From: an uncultured Porphyromonadaceae bacterium
Lineage (GTDB): Bacteria > Bacteroidota > Bacteroidia > Bacteroidales > Muribaculaceae
Direction of reading: 5' to 3'
Assembly: GCA_905212215.1 (NCBI GenBank)
Contig: CAJMDR010000135.1
Location: forward strand, 1 to 6,184
DNA: 6,184 nucleotides
The notes beneath the pieces were generated by a model. The model was given only the letters and a program-made list of their open reading frames with translations. It searched no databases and had not been told where the DNA came from. The position numbers and the translations under genes are program-made. Positions 1 through 5,557 of the stretch are shown here, in pieces (position 1 is the first letter of the stretch; the number at the start of each line of letters is the position of its first letter).

Positions 1-80
1 CCGCCGCTAAAGGCAATGCCCAGACGCGGCCCGGCAAGGTTCAGGGTGTGCAACAGATTGTTGATATAGGGTAATTTCAT
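1..80 (-). CDS. Patatin-like phospholipase family protein, N-terminal fragment (probable)
   Basis: Only the first 26 codons and two bases of the next are present; the gene runs off the left edge. The protein starts MKLPYINNLL and reaches LGIAFSGG at residues 20-27. A short leader followed by a hydrophobic strand ending in SGG resembles the start of patatin-like phospholipases, where the strand leads into the oxyanion loop (GGGxRG) and later a GxSxG serine. Neither of those motifs is in the window, so catalysis cannot be confirmed. An SGG after a beta strand also occurs in PP-loop ATPases such as TilS (SGGxDS), the main alternative. An in-frame TGA lies 18 bases upstream (98-96), so the ATG at 80-78 is the earliest methionine. 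AAAGGA directly abuts the ATG, too close for a normal Shine-Dalgarno. The gene is divergent from pfp across a 286-bp spacer. The coding call is fairly sure; the family call is moderate. Confidence 0.55.
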   Translation of the reverse strand, partial: MKLPYINNLLHTLNLAGPRLGIAFSG

Positions 81-148
81 TCCTTTATCAACGCTTCAGA
101 CAACCTTTTGATTTAACGATGATGCAGTCACTGTGCGAAAGCATGTTG

Positions 149-156
149 CAAAATTA
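149..156 (-). promoter_or_regulatory. -7 box of a Bacteroides-type promoter for the leftward gene
   Basis: On the minus strand this reads TAATTTTG, a full match to the Bacteroidota -7 consensus TAnnTTTG. It would start transcription near position 145 and give a leader of about 65 bases before the ATG at 80. No TTTG is found 19-21 bases upstream, so the -33 element is absent or degenerate. One copy of the GAGACTAACGA repeat (175-185) covers that -33 position, which could mean an activator substitutes for the missing box (inference). Confidence 0.4.
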
Positions 157-174
157 ATAATTTTTTCCGAAACA

Positions 175-251
175 GAGACTAACGAGAAGTATTAAACATT
201 TTCGTAAATATGAATGTATATATAAAAAGGCCTGCATCCGGAGACTAACGA
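175..251. repeat. 11-bp direct repeat GAGACTAACGA, two copies
   Basis: Exact copies of GAGACTAACGA lie at 175-185 and 241-251, 66 bp apart start to start, in the spacer between the divergent leftward gene and pfp. The sequence between them is A+T-rich, including TATATATAAAAA at 218-229. The left copy overlaps the expected -33 region of the leftward promoter; the right copy lies 43 bp before the rightward -7 box. The position suggests binding sites for a regulator of one or both genes, but this is inference, and two copies of 11 bp could be chance. Confidence 0.4.
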
Positions 252-294
252 ACCCAAGTCGCACGAGAATGGCTTCAAATTCAAAAATTATAGT

Positions 295-302
295 TAACTT
301 TG
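295..302 (+). promoter_or_regulatory. -7 box of a Bacteroides-type promoter for pfp
   Basis: TAACTTTG matches TAnnTTTG exactly. Transcription would begin around 306, leaving a leader of about 60 bases ahead of the pfp ATG at 367. The -33 position (about 270-275) reads GGCTTC rather than TTTG, so this promoter has a weak -33 half. The leader contains a hairpin (318-346). Confidence 0.45.
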
Positions 303-317
303 CAGCGAAAAACGAGT

Positions 318-346
318 CCGGTAAGCAATCTACCACAAATTACCGG
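318..346 (+). promoter_or_regulatory. Hairpin in the pfp leader
   Basis: CCGGTAA (318-324) pairs perfectly with TTACCGG (340-346) around a 15-base loop. A shorter competing pairing exists, GGTA (320-323) with TACC (331-334). The 3' arm ends 20 bases before the pfp ATG and about 10 bases before the weak AGGT ribosome-site candidate (357-360). There is no T-run after it, so it is not a terminator. It could affect mRNA stability or initiation; it matches no riboswitch class I know. Confidence 0.35.
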
Positions 347-366
347 CGGCATATACAGGTAAATAG

Positions 367-2022
367 ATGAAAAAGAGCGCATTGCAGCGAGCGAGGGAAG
401 CGTATCAGCCCAAGCTCCCTAAGAGCCTGCAGGGAGCCGTAAAGATTAAATACGGCGAAAAAACTCAATCCTGCGGCGACCAAGAAGAAATAGCCAAACT
501 GTTTCCCCACACATACGGACTGCCTGTGGTGGAAATGCAGCGCGACACCAATCCAAAGCGTGTGGAAGAACCCTTCAATGTGGGTATCATACTCAGCGGC
601 GGACAGGCGCCCGGCGGCCATAACGTGGTAAGCGGTATCTTCGACGGTATAAAACGTATCAATAACGAATGTAAGCTGTATGGCTTCCTGATGGGTCCCT
701 CCGGATTCATCAACCACCAGTATATGGAACTGACGGCAAACTACATACAGCAATACCGCAATACAGGCGGTTTCGACATTATCGGTTCAGGCCGAACCAA
801 ACTGGAGAACATAGATCAGTTTGACCAGGGTCTGAAGATTCTGGAGGAACTGAACATTAAGGCGCTGGTGATAATAGGCGGCGATGACTCCAACACCAAT
901 GCTGCCGTGCTGGCTGAATATTATAAGGAGAAAAACACCGGAGTCCAGGTAATCGGCGTGCCCAAGACCATAGACGGTGACTTGAAGAACCAATGGATAG
1001 AAACCTCCTTCGGTTTCGACACCGCCACCAAGGTTTACAGCGAACTGATCGGCAACATACAGCGCGACTGCAATTCATCCAAGAAGTATTACCACTTCAT
1101 CAAGCTGATGGGTCGTTCCGCTTCACACATAGCATTGGAATGTGCTTTGCAGACGCAACCCAACATCTGCATTATCTCGGAAGAGGTGCAGGCCAAGCGC
1201 ATGACTCTCGACAATATCGTGAGCCAGATAGCATACTTCATTGCTGAGCGTGCAAAGATTGGCTGGAACTTCGGCACTGTGCTTATTCCCGAAGGCCTCA
1301 TCGAGTTTATTCCCTCTATGAAGAAGTTGATTGAGGAACTAAACGATATTCTTGCCGAACATGGCGATGAACTCACAGAGCTTGAGGAGATGGAGAAACT
1401 GATGCGAGTGCACAGCTATCTGTCGCCTGTTAATGCAGAGCTTTTCAAATCGCTTCCCAAACACATTGCCCTTGAGCTTTGTCTGGAACGTGATAGCCAC
1501 GGTAATGTTCAGGTAAGCCTTATCGAGACCGAGAGCCTGATTTCGGAAATGGTAAGCAAAAGACTGGAAGAGATGGCTGAACAAGGGCTTTACAGCGGCA
1601 AATTCGCCACACAGCACCATTTCTTCGGCTATGAAGGTCGTTGTGCCGATCCGTCGAATTTCGACGCTGACTACACTTATGCCCTCGGCTTCAACGCAGC
1701 CATGCTTATCAATGCAGGGCTGACAGGCTACATGTCGTCCATCCGTAACCTTATTGCTCCCACGGAGCAATGGATTGCCGGCGGCATTCCCATCACCATG
1801 ATGATGAACATGGAGAAACGTAACGGTAAGATGAAACCGGTAATCAAGAAGGCACTGGTGAACTTGAACGGCCGTCCTTATCTGCACTATGCATCCATGC
1901 GCGAGACATTGGGACTCAACACATTATATCAATATCCAGGCCCGATTCAATATTTCGGACCGCGTGAGATATGCGACCGCCCATCCATGACACTTATGCT
2001 GGAACATGATCACGAAATTTGA
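367..2022 (+). CDS. pfp: Pyrophosphate-dependent 6-phosphofructokinase (diphosphate--fructose-6-phosphate 1-phosphotransferase)
   Basis: This cytoplasmic enzyme reversibly phosphorylates fructose 6-phosphate to fructose 1,6-bisphosphate using PPi instead of ATP, so it can serve glycolysis and gluconeogenesis. The 551 residues fit the long PPi-PFK clade shared with plant PFP and some protists. Visible motifs, in order: SGGQAPGGHN (77-86) at the phosphate loop; GGDDSN (171-176), whose second Asp (174) replaces the Gly of ATP enzymes and marks PPi use; PKTIDGD (199-205), with Lys200 and the catalytic-region Asp203/Asp205; MGR (248-250) followed by SASHIALE; PEG (308-310); and the sugar-phosphate-binding GYEGR (421-425). 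All key residues are present, so it should be active. An in-frame TAG (364-366) directly precedes the ATG, fixing the start. It has its own promoter candidate upstream and a strong terminator downstream, suggesting a single-gene unit. ATP-dependent use is unlikely given Asp174 and Lys200. Confidence 0.97.
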   Translation: MKKSALQRAREAYQPKLPKSLQGAVKIKYGEKTQSCGDQEEIAKLFPHTYGLPVVEMQRDTNPKRVEEPFNVGIILSGGQAPGGHNVVSGIFDGIKRINNECKLYGFLMGPSGFINHQYMELTANYIQQYRNTGGFDIIGSGRTKLENIDQFDQGLKILEELNIKALVIIGGDDSNTNAAVLAEYYKEKNTGVQVIGVPKTIDGDLKNQWIETSFGFDTATKVYSELIGNIQRDCNSSKKYYHFIKLMGRSASHIALECALQTQPNICIISEEVQAKRMTLDNIVSQIAYFIAERAKIGWNFGTVLIPEGLIEFIPSMKKLIEELNDILAEHGDELTELEEMEKLMRVHSYLSPVNAELFKSLPKHIALELCLERDSHGNVQVSLIETESLISEMVSKRLEEMAEQGLYSGKFATQHHFFGYEGRCADPSNFDADYTYALGFNAAMLINAGLTGYMSSIRNLIAPTEQWIAGGIPITMMMNMEKRNGKMKPVIKKALVNLNGRPYLHYASMRETLGLNTLYQYPGPIQYFGPREICDRPSMTLMLEHDHEI

Positions 2023-2042
2023 CCCAATTCTATAAAAACTTC

Positions 2043-2095
2043 CAGCAGGACAGGAACGAAGGACTGATGACCTGTGTTCCTGTCCTGTTGTTTTT
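2043..2095 (+). terminator. Intrinsic terminator after pfp
   Basis: CAGCAGGACAGGAAC (2043-2057) pairs with GTTCCTGTCCTGTTG (2076-2090): 15 bp with a single G-U pair, an 18-base loop, then T5 (2091-2095). It begins 20 bases after the pfp stop. Only 26 bases separate it from the next start codon, so it could also act as a leader attenuator of the downstream FadL-type gene. Confidence 0.85.
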
Positions 2096-2121
2096 ACGGA
2101 CAATAATCTGACTGTAACGAA

Positions 2122-3501
2122 ATGAAGTCAAGACACATCATCCTTGCAATGACACTGCTCGCAGGCATCTGTCAGGCAAAAGCAGAAGGCTATCAAGTCA
2201 ATACCCTCAGCGCACGCCAGTTGGGCATGGCACATACGGGAGTAGCCCAGAAATTAGGAGCCGAGAGCATGATTTTTAATCCTGCCGGACTTGGATTCTC
2301 ATCCAAGACCCTGGACCTTACCGGCAGCCTGACAGCAGTAAGCTCAAAAGTAAGCGCCGATGTAAACGGCACCCCTTTCCATACTCACAACAGCATCTCC
2401 ACGCCAATGGCTTTTAACGCCGCTTTCCGTGTCTATGACAATCTGCAGGTTGGTGTGAGCTTCTATACACCCTACGGCAGTTCCATCAACTGGACTCGCG
2501 ACTGGCCCGGGTCTGTGCTTAATCAGAAAGTGAATCTGAAGATATACAATATACAGCCTACCGTAGCATGGCGTATCCTGCCGAAGCTATCGGTGGGGGC
2601 AGGGCTGATACTTTCGTGGGGAAGTGTTGACCTTGACAAAGGTCTTGTCAGCTCCGCAACCATGGATAAGATGTTAGGCGTCATGAGCGCAACGGGTTTG
2701 AGCGGGCAGCTAGGCATCGATCCGAATTACCGTTTCGGACATACAGTGCCAGCTTCGGTCAACCTCAAAGGAAAATCGGAGTTAGTGGCAGGCTTCAGCG
2801 TAGGTGCAATGTACGATGTAACCGACCGCATCACGGTAGGTGCCATGTTCCGTTCCAAGATGCAACAGAAAGTGAAGAGCGGCGACGCTTCTGTGGATTA
2901 TGCTAACGAAATCGCCCGCACGGTGCTGGAGAAAGATTTAGGCATTATAAATGCTGCCAACTTCAAGGCATCCATGCCGGCGCCATACGTCTTGAGTCTT
3001 GGTGCTTCCTGGCGGCCAATAGATCCGTTGACATTGGCTTTTGACGCTCAGCTCACCGGATGGAAGACATACAAGACACTTGACATAGAGTTTCTCAGTG
3101 AGCAGTTGAAAGATTACGACCAGCATCTTACAAAGAAGTATCACAATGCTTGGAGTTTCCGTCTCGGCGCTGAGTATGCCTTAACAAACCGCCTCGACCT
3201 TCGAGCAGGAATGCTGGTAGATCTGACTCCGGTAGACAAAGAACATTTCAACCCGGAGACTCCCGGCATGACCCGACTCGGTCCTTCGGCTGGAATAAGT
3301 TTCAAGCCGTTACCGGCACTGAGTATTGATGTGTCATGTATGTATGTAGCGGGCTTGGGAAGAAATGACGCATCTTGCACATATACAGACCTGTTGGCAG
3401 CGAAAATGCCTATTCTCGGACTACCCGCGCAACAGACCTTTAAGGCAGACTACCACTTGCATGCATGGAGTCCGAGCATCGGTATTCGCTATTCTTTTTG
3501 A
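2122..3501 (+). CDS. OmpP1/FadL/TodX family outer-membrane transport protein
   Basis: This is a predicted 14-strand outer-membrane beta-barrel for uptake of hydrophobic molecules; E. coli FadL (long-chain fatty acids) is the model. The 459 residues compare with about 446 in E. coli FadL. Residues 1-21 form a signal peptide: basic start, hydrophobic core at 5-17, and AKA (19-21) before the likely cleavage site. The mature N-terminus has the family pattern: GYQVNTLSARQLGMAHTG, an N-terminal plug-like region, and the NPAG motif at 53-56. The rest alternates in a strand-like manner, with GAxxR/RLGxEY barrel segments, and the chain ends WSPSIGIRYSF with the C-terminal Phe used by BAM. In-frame TAA at 2104-2106 supports the ATG at 2122; no Shine-Dalgarno is visible. 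There is no recognisable promoter between the pfp terminator and the start, and no terminator before rubredoxin 51 bp on. The substrate is not determinable from sequence; fatty acids or aromatic hydrocarbons are both known in the family. Confidence 0.92.
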   Translation: MKSRHIILAMTLLAGICQAKAEGYQVNTLSARQLGMAHTGVAQKLGAESMIFNPAGLGFSSKTLDLTGSLTAVSSKVSADVNGTPFHTHNSISTPMAFNAAFRVYDNLQVGVSFYTPYGSSINWTRDWPGSVLNQKVNLKIYNIQPTVAWRILPKLSVGAGLILSWGSVDLDKGLVSSATMDKMLGVMSATGLSGQLGIDPNYRFGHTVPASVNLKGKSELVAGFSVGAMYDVTDRITVGAMFRSKMQQKVKSGDASVDYANEIARTVLEKDLGIINAANFKASMPAPYVLSLGASWRPIDPLTLAFDAQLTGWKTYKTLDIEFLSEQLKDYDQHLTKKYHNAWSFRLGAEYALTNRLDLRAGMLVDLTPVDKEHFNPETPGMTRLGPSAGISFKPLPALSIDVSCMYVAGLGRNDASCTYTDLLAAKMPILGLPAQQTFKADYHLHAWSPSIGIRYSF

Positions 3502-3552
3502 ACCACTTGCATATTAGAGCGTTACTATTAAAAACTTAATCAGTAAACTACT

Positions 3553-3717
3553 ATGCAGAAATTCATTTGTGACGTATGCGGATGGATATATGATCCGCAG
3601 GTAGGTGACCCCGAAGGAGGAGTGGCGCCCGGGATCGACTTCAAGGATGTACCTGATACATGGGTATGCCCGCTTTGCGGTGTAGGGAAAGATCAATTTT
3701 CTCCTTACAACGGATAA
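3553..3717 (+). CDS. Rubredoxin
   Basis: A 54-residue cytoplasmic one-iron electron carrier, the usual full length for the family. Iron ligands are Cys6 and Cys9 ([10 protein letters not shown]) and Cys39 and Cys42 ([11 protein letters not shown]), each in the typical CxxCG setting. The loop [20 protein letters not shown] (18-37) carries the conserved aromatic and acidic residues. In anaerobes rubredoxins feed electrons to rubrerythrin or superoxide reductase in oxidative-stress defence, or to flavodiiron oxidases; none of those partners is in the window, so its specific role is inference. An in-frame TAA at 3544-3546 makes the ATG at 3553 the only good start. It lies 51 bp after the FadL-type gene with no terminator between, so co-transcription is possible. 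It ends at the convergent hairpin 3726-3776. The gene is easily lost to a minimum-length filter. Confidence 0.96.
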   Translation: MQKFICDVCGWIYDPQVGDPEGGVAPGIDFKDVPDTWVCPLCGVGKDQFSPYNG

Positions 3718-3725
3718 GCTATCAA

Positions 3726-3776
3726 AATCGAATAGGAGGTAAACACTAATTTCAGGTGTTTACCTCCTATTCGATT
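3726..3776. terminator. Bidirectional hairpin between convergent rubredoxin and stress-protein genes
   Basis: A perfect 21-bp inverted repeat: arms 3726-3746 and 3756-3776 around the 9-base loop TAATTTCAG. It starts 9 bases after the rubredoxin stop and ends 13 bases before the convergent gene's stop. The T-tracts are weak on both sides (GTCTTG on plus; about four T on minus, two of them in the stem), so it may terminate inefficiently and act mainly as an mRNA 3'-end stabiliser. The 5' arm contains AGGAGGT (3734-3740), and because of the symmetry so does the 5' arm of the minus-strand RNA. Confidence 0.8.
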
Positions 3777-3789
3777 GTCTTGAAGAATG

Positions 3790-4902
3790 TCAGGATGGGA
3801 GCGCTAACATGGGTATATCCTTCTCGAACAGAATACGATGTGCCACGGAAGGATTGAACAGGCGCTGGAATACATTTCTTCGACGGTTAGGAACCACCAA
3901 CAACTGAATGTTATGTACTGACATAAGTTTTTCCATTTCATTGCGGAAGTGGCTGTCTACGGGAAGAGGCAACGGAATGAAGTCCGAGTCAGGATAATTG
4001 TCGGAGAAATATTTTGCAAGAGCTTTAAGTTTAGCATCTATCTTGGTAGCCCTCGGATTGACAGATACTAAATGAATGTGAGCATCATCCGGATAAGAGA
4101 ACATTCTTTGGAAAGTGTCCATGCTGAGAACATCCTGCTGGTCGAGATTGCAGAAAAAAATCACCGAATTTATAGACCTGATTGCCGGCATTGTGTGATG
4201 TTCAGGTATAATGAAAAGTGGCACTCTGCAAGAATCGAGCACTTCGGCAGTAACGCTTCCCACGAGCTCTCTTTCCCTTCGAGAAGCACCTCTCGTCGCC
4301 ATGACGATGAATGACGGTGGAGTTCTTTTGCTATATTGTAAAATAACTTCTTCAGGGATGCCCTCGCGTAGCTCCGACCTAAATTCAAGGGGAGGAAGGG
4401 TGCCATCGGCTATCCTATGTCTTATTTTTGCCTTCAGTCTGTCCATCTCCACTGCTGCCTGCTGGCTCAGTGTGAGTTGAATTTCAGCATTGTCAAGCTC
4501 TTCCTGTTCTTCGGCTACCGGATCTGAGCCATCCATGTCGCCTTGAAAATAAGGTGTCACTACCGTGTGGAGCAGAACGGGAGAAAGATGTAGTCTTGCT
4601 GCCAGGTCAAACCCAACTTCCACAGCTAACAGACTATGGTCTGAGAAATCTACCGGGATAAGGAGTTCCGAACTTAACCCCGAGAACCTTGCGTTTAGAG
4701 TGGCCAGTTCCCTGTCTGCTTCCGATTCCACTATACGCAGGGCTTTTGCCAGATCTGCATATTCCACACAGACCCTTACTCCGGGCTGTGGTCCGGGAGC
4801 GTCTGTATCCACCGGTTTGATTTCACTTTTCACCCCCTCCGCTTTCAGTCTGGACTGAAGTTCGAGGGCATGGCGGTAAGTATGAATGGCAAGAGTTACC
4901 AT
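3790..4902 (-). CDS. Universal stress protein with N-terminal DUF2007-like domain and tandem Usp domains
   Basis: A 370-residue cytoplasmic UspA-superfamily protein with three parts. Residues 1-60 (start MVTLAIHTYR; AEGVKSEIKP at 21-30; GVRVCVEYADLAKALRIVES at 41-60) resemble the small alpha/beta DUF2007 'signal transducing' domain. Residues 79-233 are a Usp domain: LIPVDFSD (81-88) gives the first strand with the nucleotide-contacting Asp85, and ATRG (202-205), nine residues, GS (215-216) match the ATP-binding Gx2Gx9G(S/T) motif except that the first Gly is Ala202. Residues 243-370 form a second Usp-like fold; its corresponding segment PNRRRNVFQRLFNPS lacks the glycines, so it probably does not bind ATP. 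USPs help survival in starvation, oxygen or other stress; the exact role here is unknown. In-frame TGA at 4908-4906 fixes the start. The gene is convergent with rubredoxin; no clear promoter is visible, and the terminator of the upstream HTH gene lies just before it. Confidence 0.88.
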   Translation of the reverse strand: MVTLAIHTYRHALELQSRLKAEGVKSEIKPVDTDAPGPQPGVRVCVEYADLAKALRIVESEADRELATLNARFSGLSSELLIPVDFSDHSLLAVEVGFDLAARLHLSPVLLHTVVTPYFQGDMDGSDPVAEEQEELDNAEIQLTLSQQAAVEMDRLKAKIRHRIADGTLPPLEFRSELREGIPEEVILQYSKRTPPSFIVMATRGASRRERELVGSVTAEVLDSCRVPLFIIPEHHTMPAIRSINSVIFFCNLDQQDVLSMDTFQRMFSYPDDAHIHLVSVNPRATKIDAKLKALAKYFSDNYPDSDFIPLPLPVDSHFRNEMEKLMSVHNIQLLVVPNRRRNVFQRLFNPSVAHRILFEKDIPMLALPS

Positions 4903-4922
4903 AATTCAATATTTGTAGATTG

Positions 4923-4962
4923 AAAAAATGGGAAATTACAACAGAGTAGTAATTCCCCATTT
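4923..4962 (-). terminator. Intrinsic terminator of the HTH gene (minus strand)
   Basis: Arms 4926-4939 and 4949-4962 pair over 14 bp with one A-C mismatch (AAATGGGAAATTAC against GTAATTCCCCATTT), with a 9-base loop. Read on the minus strand, the stem runs into T6 (complement of 4923-4928, partly within the stem). It begins 24 bases after the HTH gene's stop. Only 20 bases separate it from the stress-protein ATG at 4902. Confidence 0.75.
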
Positions 4963-4986
4963 ATTATTCAACAAACGAAAGGACGA

Positions 4987-5247
4987 TCAGTTGGCCTCTT
5001 TCTCTTTGTTGAGTATTTCCATAGCCATGTCATAGATGGTGCTGTCATCGAGCACTACGAGACCGCCATCGGGACCCTGTTCGATGTGAACTCCCTGAGA
5101 GTTTCCGAACTGATAATTTTCGCCGCCGAAGTAGTTGCGCACCGTTTGAACGGTCACGTTGAGTTGATCGGCTATCTTGTGCATAGTTCCGTCGGGGAGG
5201 GAGTCTTTCAATCGTCTGAGTTCATTGAAGGTGATTGTTATGCTCAT
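4987..5247 (-). CDS. Small helix-turn-helix DNA-binding protein of unknown target
   Basis: An 86-residue protein. Residues 7-41 look like a helix-turn-helix: helix about 7-16 (FNELRRLKDS), then GTMHKIADQLNVTVQTVRNY (20-39), where an alanine in the second helix, a turn at LNVT and a TVRNYF recognition helix give the classic spacing. FGG (40-42) ends the domain. Residues 50-70 form a probable beta segment (GVHIEQGPDGGLVVLDD), followed by a C-terminal helix ending in a charged KEKEAN tail. I recall similar short proteins annotated only as DNA-binding protein in Bacteroidales, but cannot confirm this here. In-frame TAG at 5253-5251 fixes the start. It has a good promoter (5281-5312), with inverted-repeat arms around it that could be its own operator, and a terminator after it, so it is probably monocistronic. 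It is divergent from the 56-residue protein and dxs. Its target is unknown. Confidence 0.82.
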   Translation of the reverse strand: MSITITFNELRRLKDSLPDGTMHKIADQLNVTVQTVRNYFGGENYQFGNSQGVHIEQGPDGGLVVLDDSTIYDMAMEILNKEKEAN

Positions 5248-5280
5248 AATCTAATGATTGGTTGTTTTGTTTTTGATTCG

Positions 5281-5312
5281 CTAATTTAGGCATTTTTCGG
5301 GGAACAGCCAAA
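5281..5312 (-). promoter_or_regulatory. Bacteroides-type promoter of the HTH gene
   Basis: Read on the minus strand: TTTG (complement of 5309-5312), exactly 20 bases, then TAAATTAG (complement of 5281-5288), one mismatch from TAnnTTTG. The 19-21 base spacing is that of the Bacteroidota consensus. Predicted start is near 5277, giving a leader of about 30 bases before the ATG at 5247. Confidence 0.6.
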
Positions 5313-5336
5313 AAATCAACATTATTTTTGCCTAAA
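5285..5336. repeat. Inverted-repeat arms TTTAGGCA / TGCCTAAA around the HTH promoter
   Basis: TTTAGGCA at 5285-5292 and its exact reverse complement TGCCTAAA at 5329-5336 are separated by 36 bp. One arm overlaps the -7 box; the other lies about 17 bp upstream of the -33 box. Arm starts are 44 bp apart, close to four helical turns, an arrangement that would suit a dimeric or looping repressor. Binding by the adjacent HTH protein is an inference. Confidence 0.4.
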
Positions 5337-5387
5337 AATTCTTTAAATAGGTTTTGAAAAGATAGAAATGGCATCTTGCATCAGCTA

Positions 5388-5461
5388 ATAATCAGTAAGT
5401 TACGCTGATTATCTGCTTTACAACATATAATGTCGTCAGTAAGTTTAAATACGTAGTTTAA
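5388..5461. repeat. Hairpin and repeated GTAAGTT-type motifs in the divergent spacer
   Basis: ATAATCAG (5388-5395) pairs with CTGATTAT (5405-5412) around a 9-base loop. TCAGTAAGTT occurs exactly at 5392-5401 and 5436-5445. AGTTTAA occurs at 5442-5448 and 5455-5461, the second after the palindrome TACGTA (5450-5455). There is no T-run, so it is not a terminator. Function unknown; possibly protein-binding sites. Confidence 0.35.
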
Positions 5462-5532
5462 GAACATGAAATTTTGAAGGTTGGTCAGGAAAAGGATAGA
5501 ACGGCCAAATATCAGGAATGATAAAATACGTT

Positions 5533-5542
5533 TCTTATAAGA
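5533..5542. promoter_or_regulatory. 10-bp perfect palindrome TCTTATAAGA upstream of the dxs-operon promoter
   Basis: TCTTATAAGA is fully self-complementary and ends 15 bases before the -33 TTTG (5558-5561) of the rightward promoter, a position suitable for an activator or repressor. A 10-bp A+T-rich palindrome can easily arise by chance, so this is only a candidate operator. Confidence 0.3.
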
Positions 5543-5557
5543 GGATATTTCCTTGTA

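Noticed and set aside
218..229. TATATATAAAAA as a sigma-70 style -10 region for pfp
   Set aside because: In this lineage the TTTG/TAnnTTTG boxes are the expected signal, and a full -7 box occurs nearer the gene at 295-302. The A+T run is more likely spacer.
1339..1887. A 182-codon open frame on the minus strand inside pfp, plus shorter ones at 340-753 and 1089-1376
   Set aside because: They lie wholly or almost wholly antisense to the conserved, motif-complete pfp gene, their products are Cys/His/Phe-rich with no recognisable domain, and there is no start-site context. They are frame shadows.
2122..2184. Possible lipoprotein signal (LAGIC, Cys17) in the FadL-type protein
   Set aside because: The residue before Cys is Ile rather than Gly/Ala/Ser, and an ordinary AKA cleavage site follows at 19-21. 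The protein is a barrel with a terminal Phe, so a type I signal peptide fits better.
4072..4858. Plus-strand open frames (about 80-97 codons) opposite the stress-protein gene
   Set aside because: All overlap the well-supported minus-strand Usp gene and give low-complexity Ser/Arg-rich products without domains.
5086..5289. 67-codon plus-strand frame opposite the HTH gene
   Set aside because: It is antisense to the HTH protein and its promoter, and the product resembles no family. The minus-strand frame has a promoter, a terminator and an HTH pattern.
3537..5398. Ten-base match TAATCAGTAA before rubredoxin (3537-3546) and in the divergent spacer (5389-5398)
   Set aside because: A single shared A+T-rich 10-mer in about 6 kb is within chance, the contexts differ, and the rubredoxin copy contains its in-frame stop.
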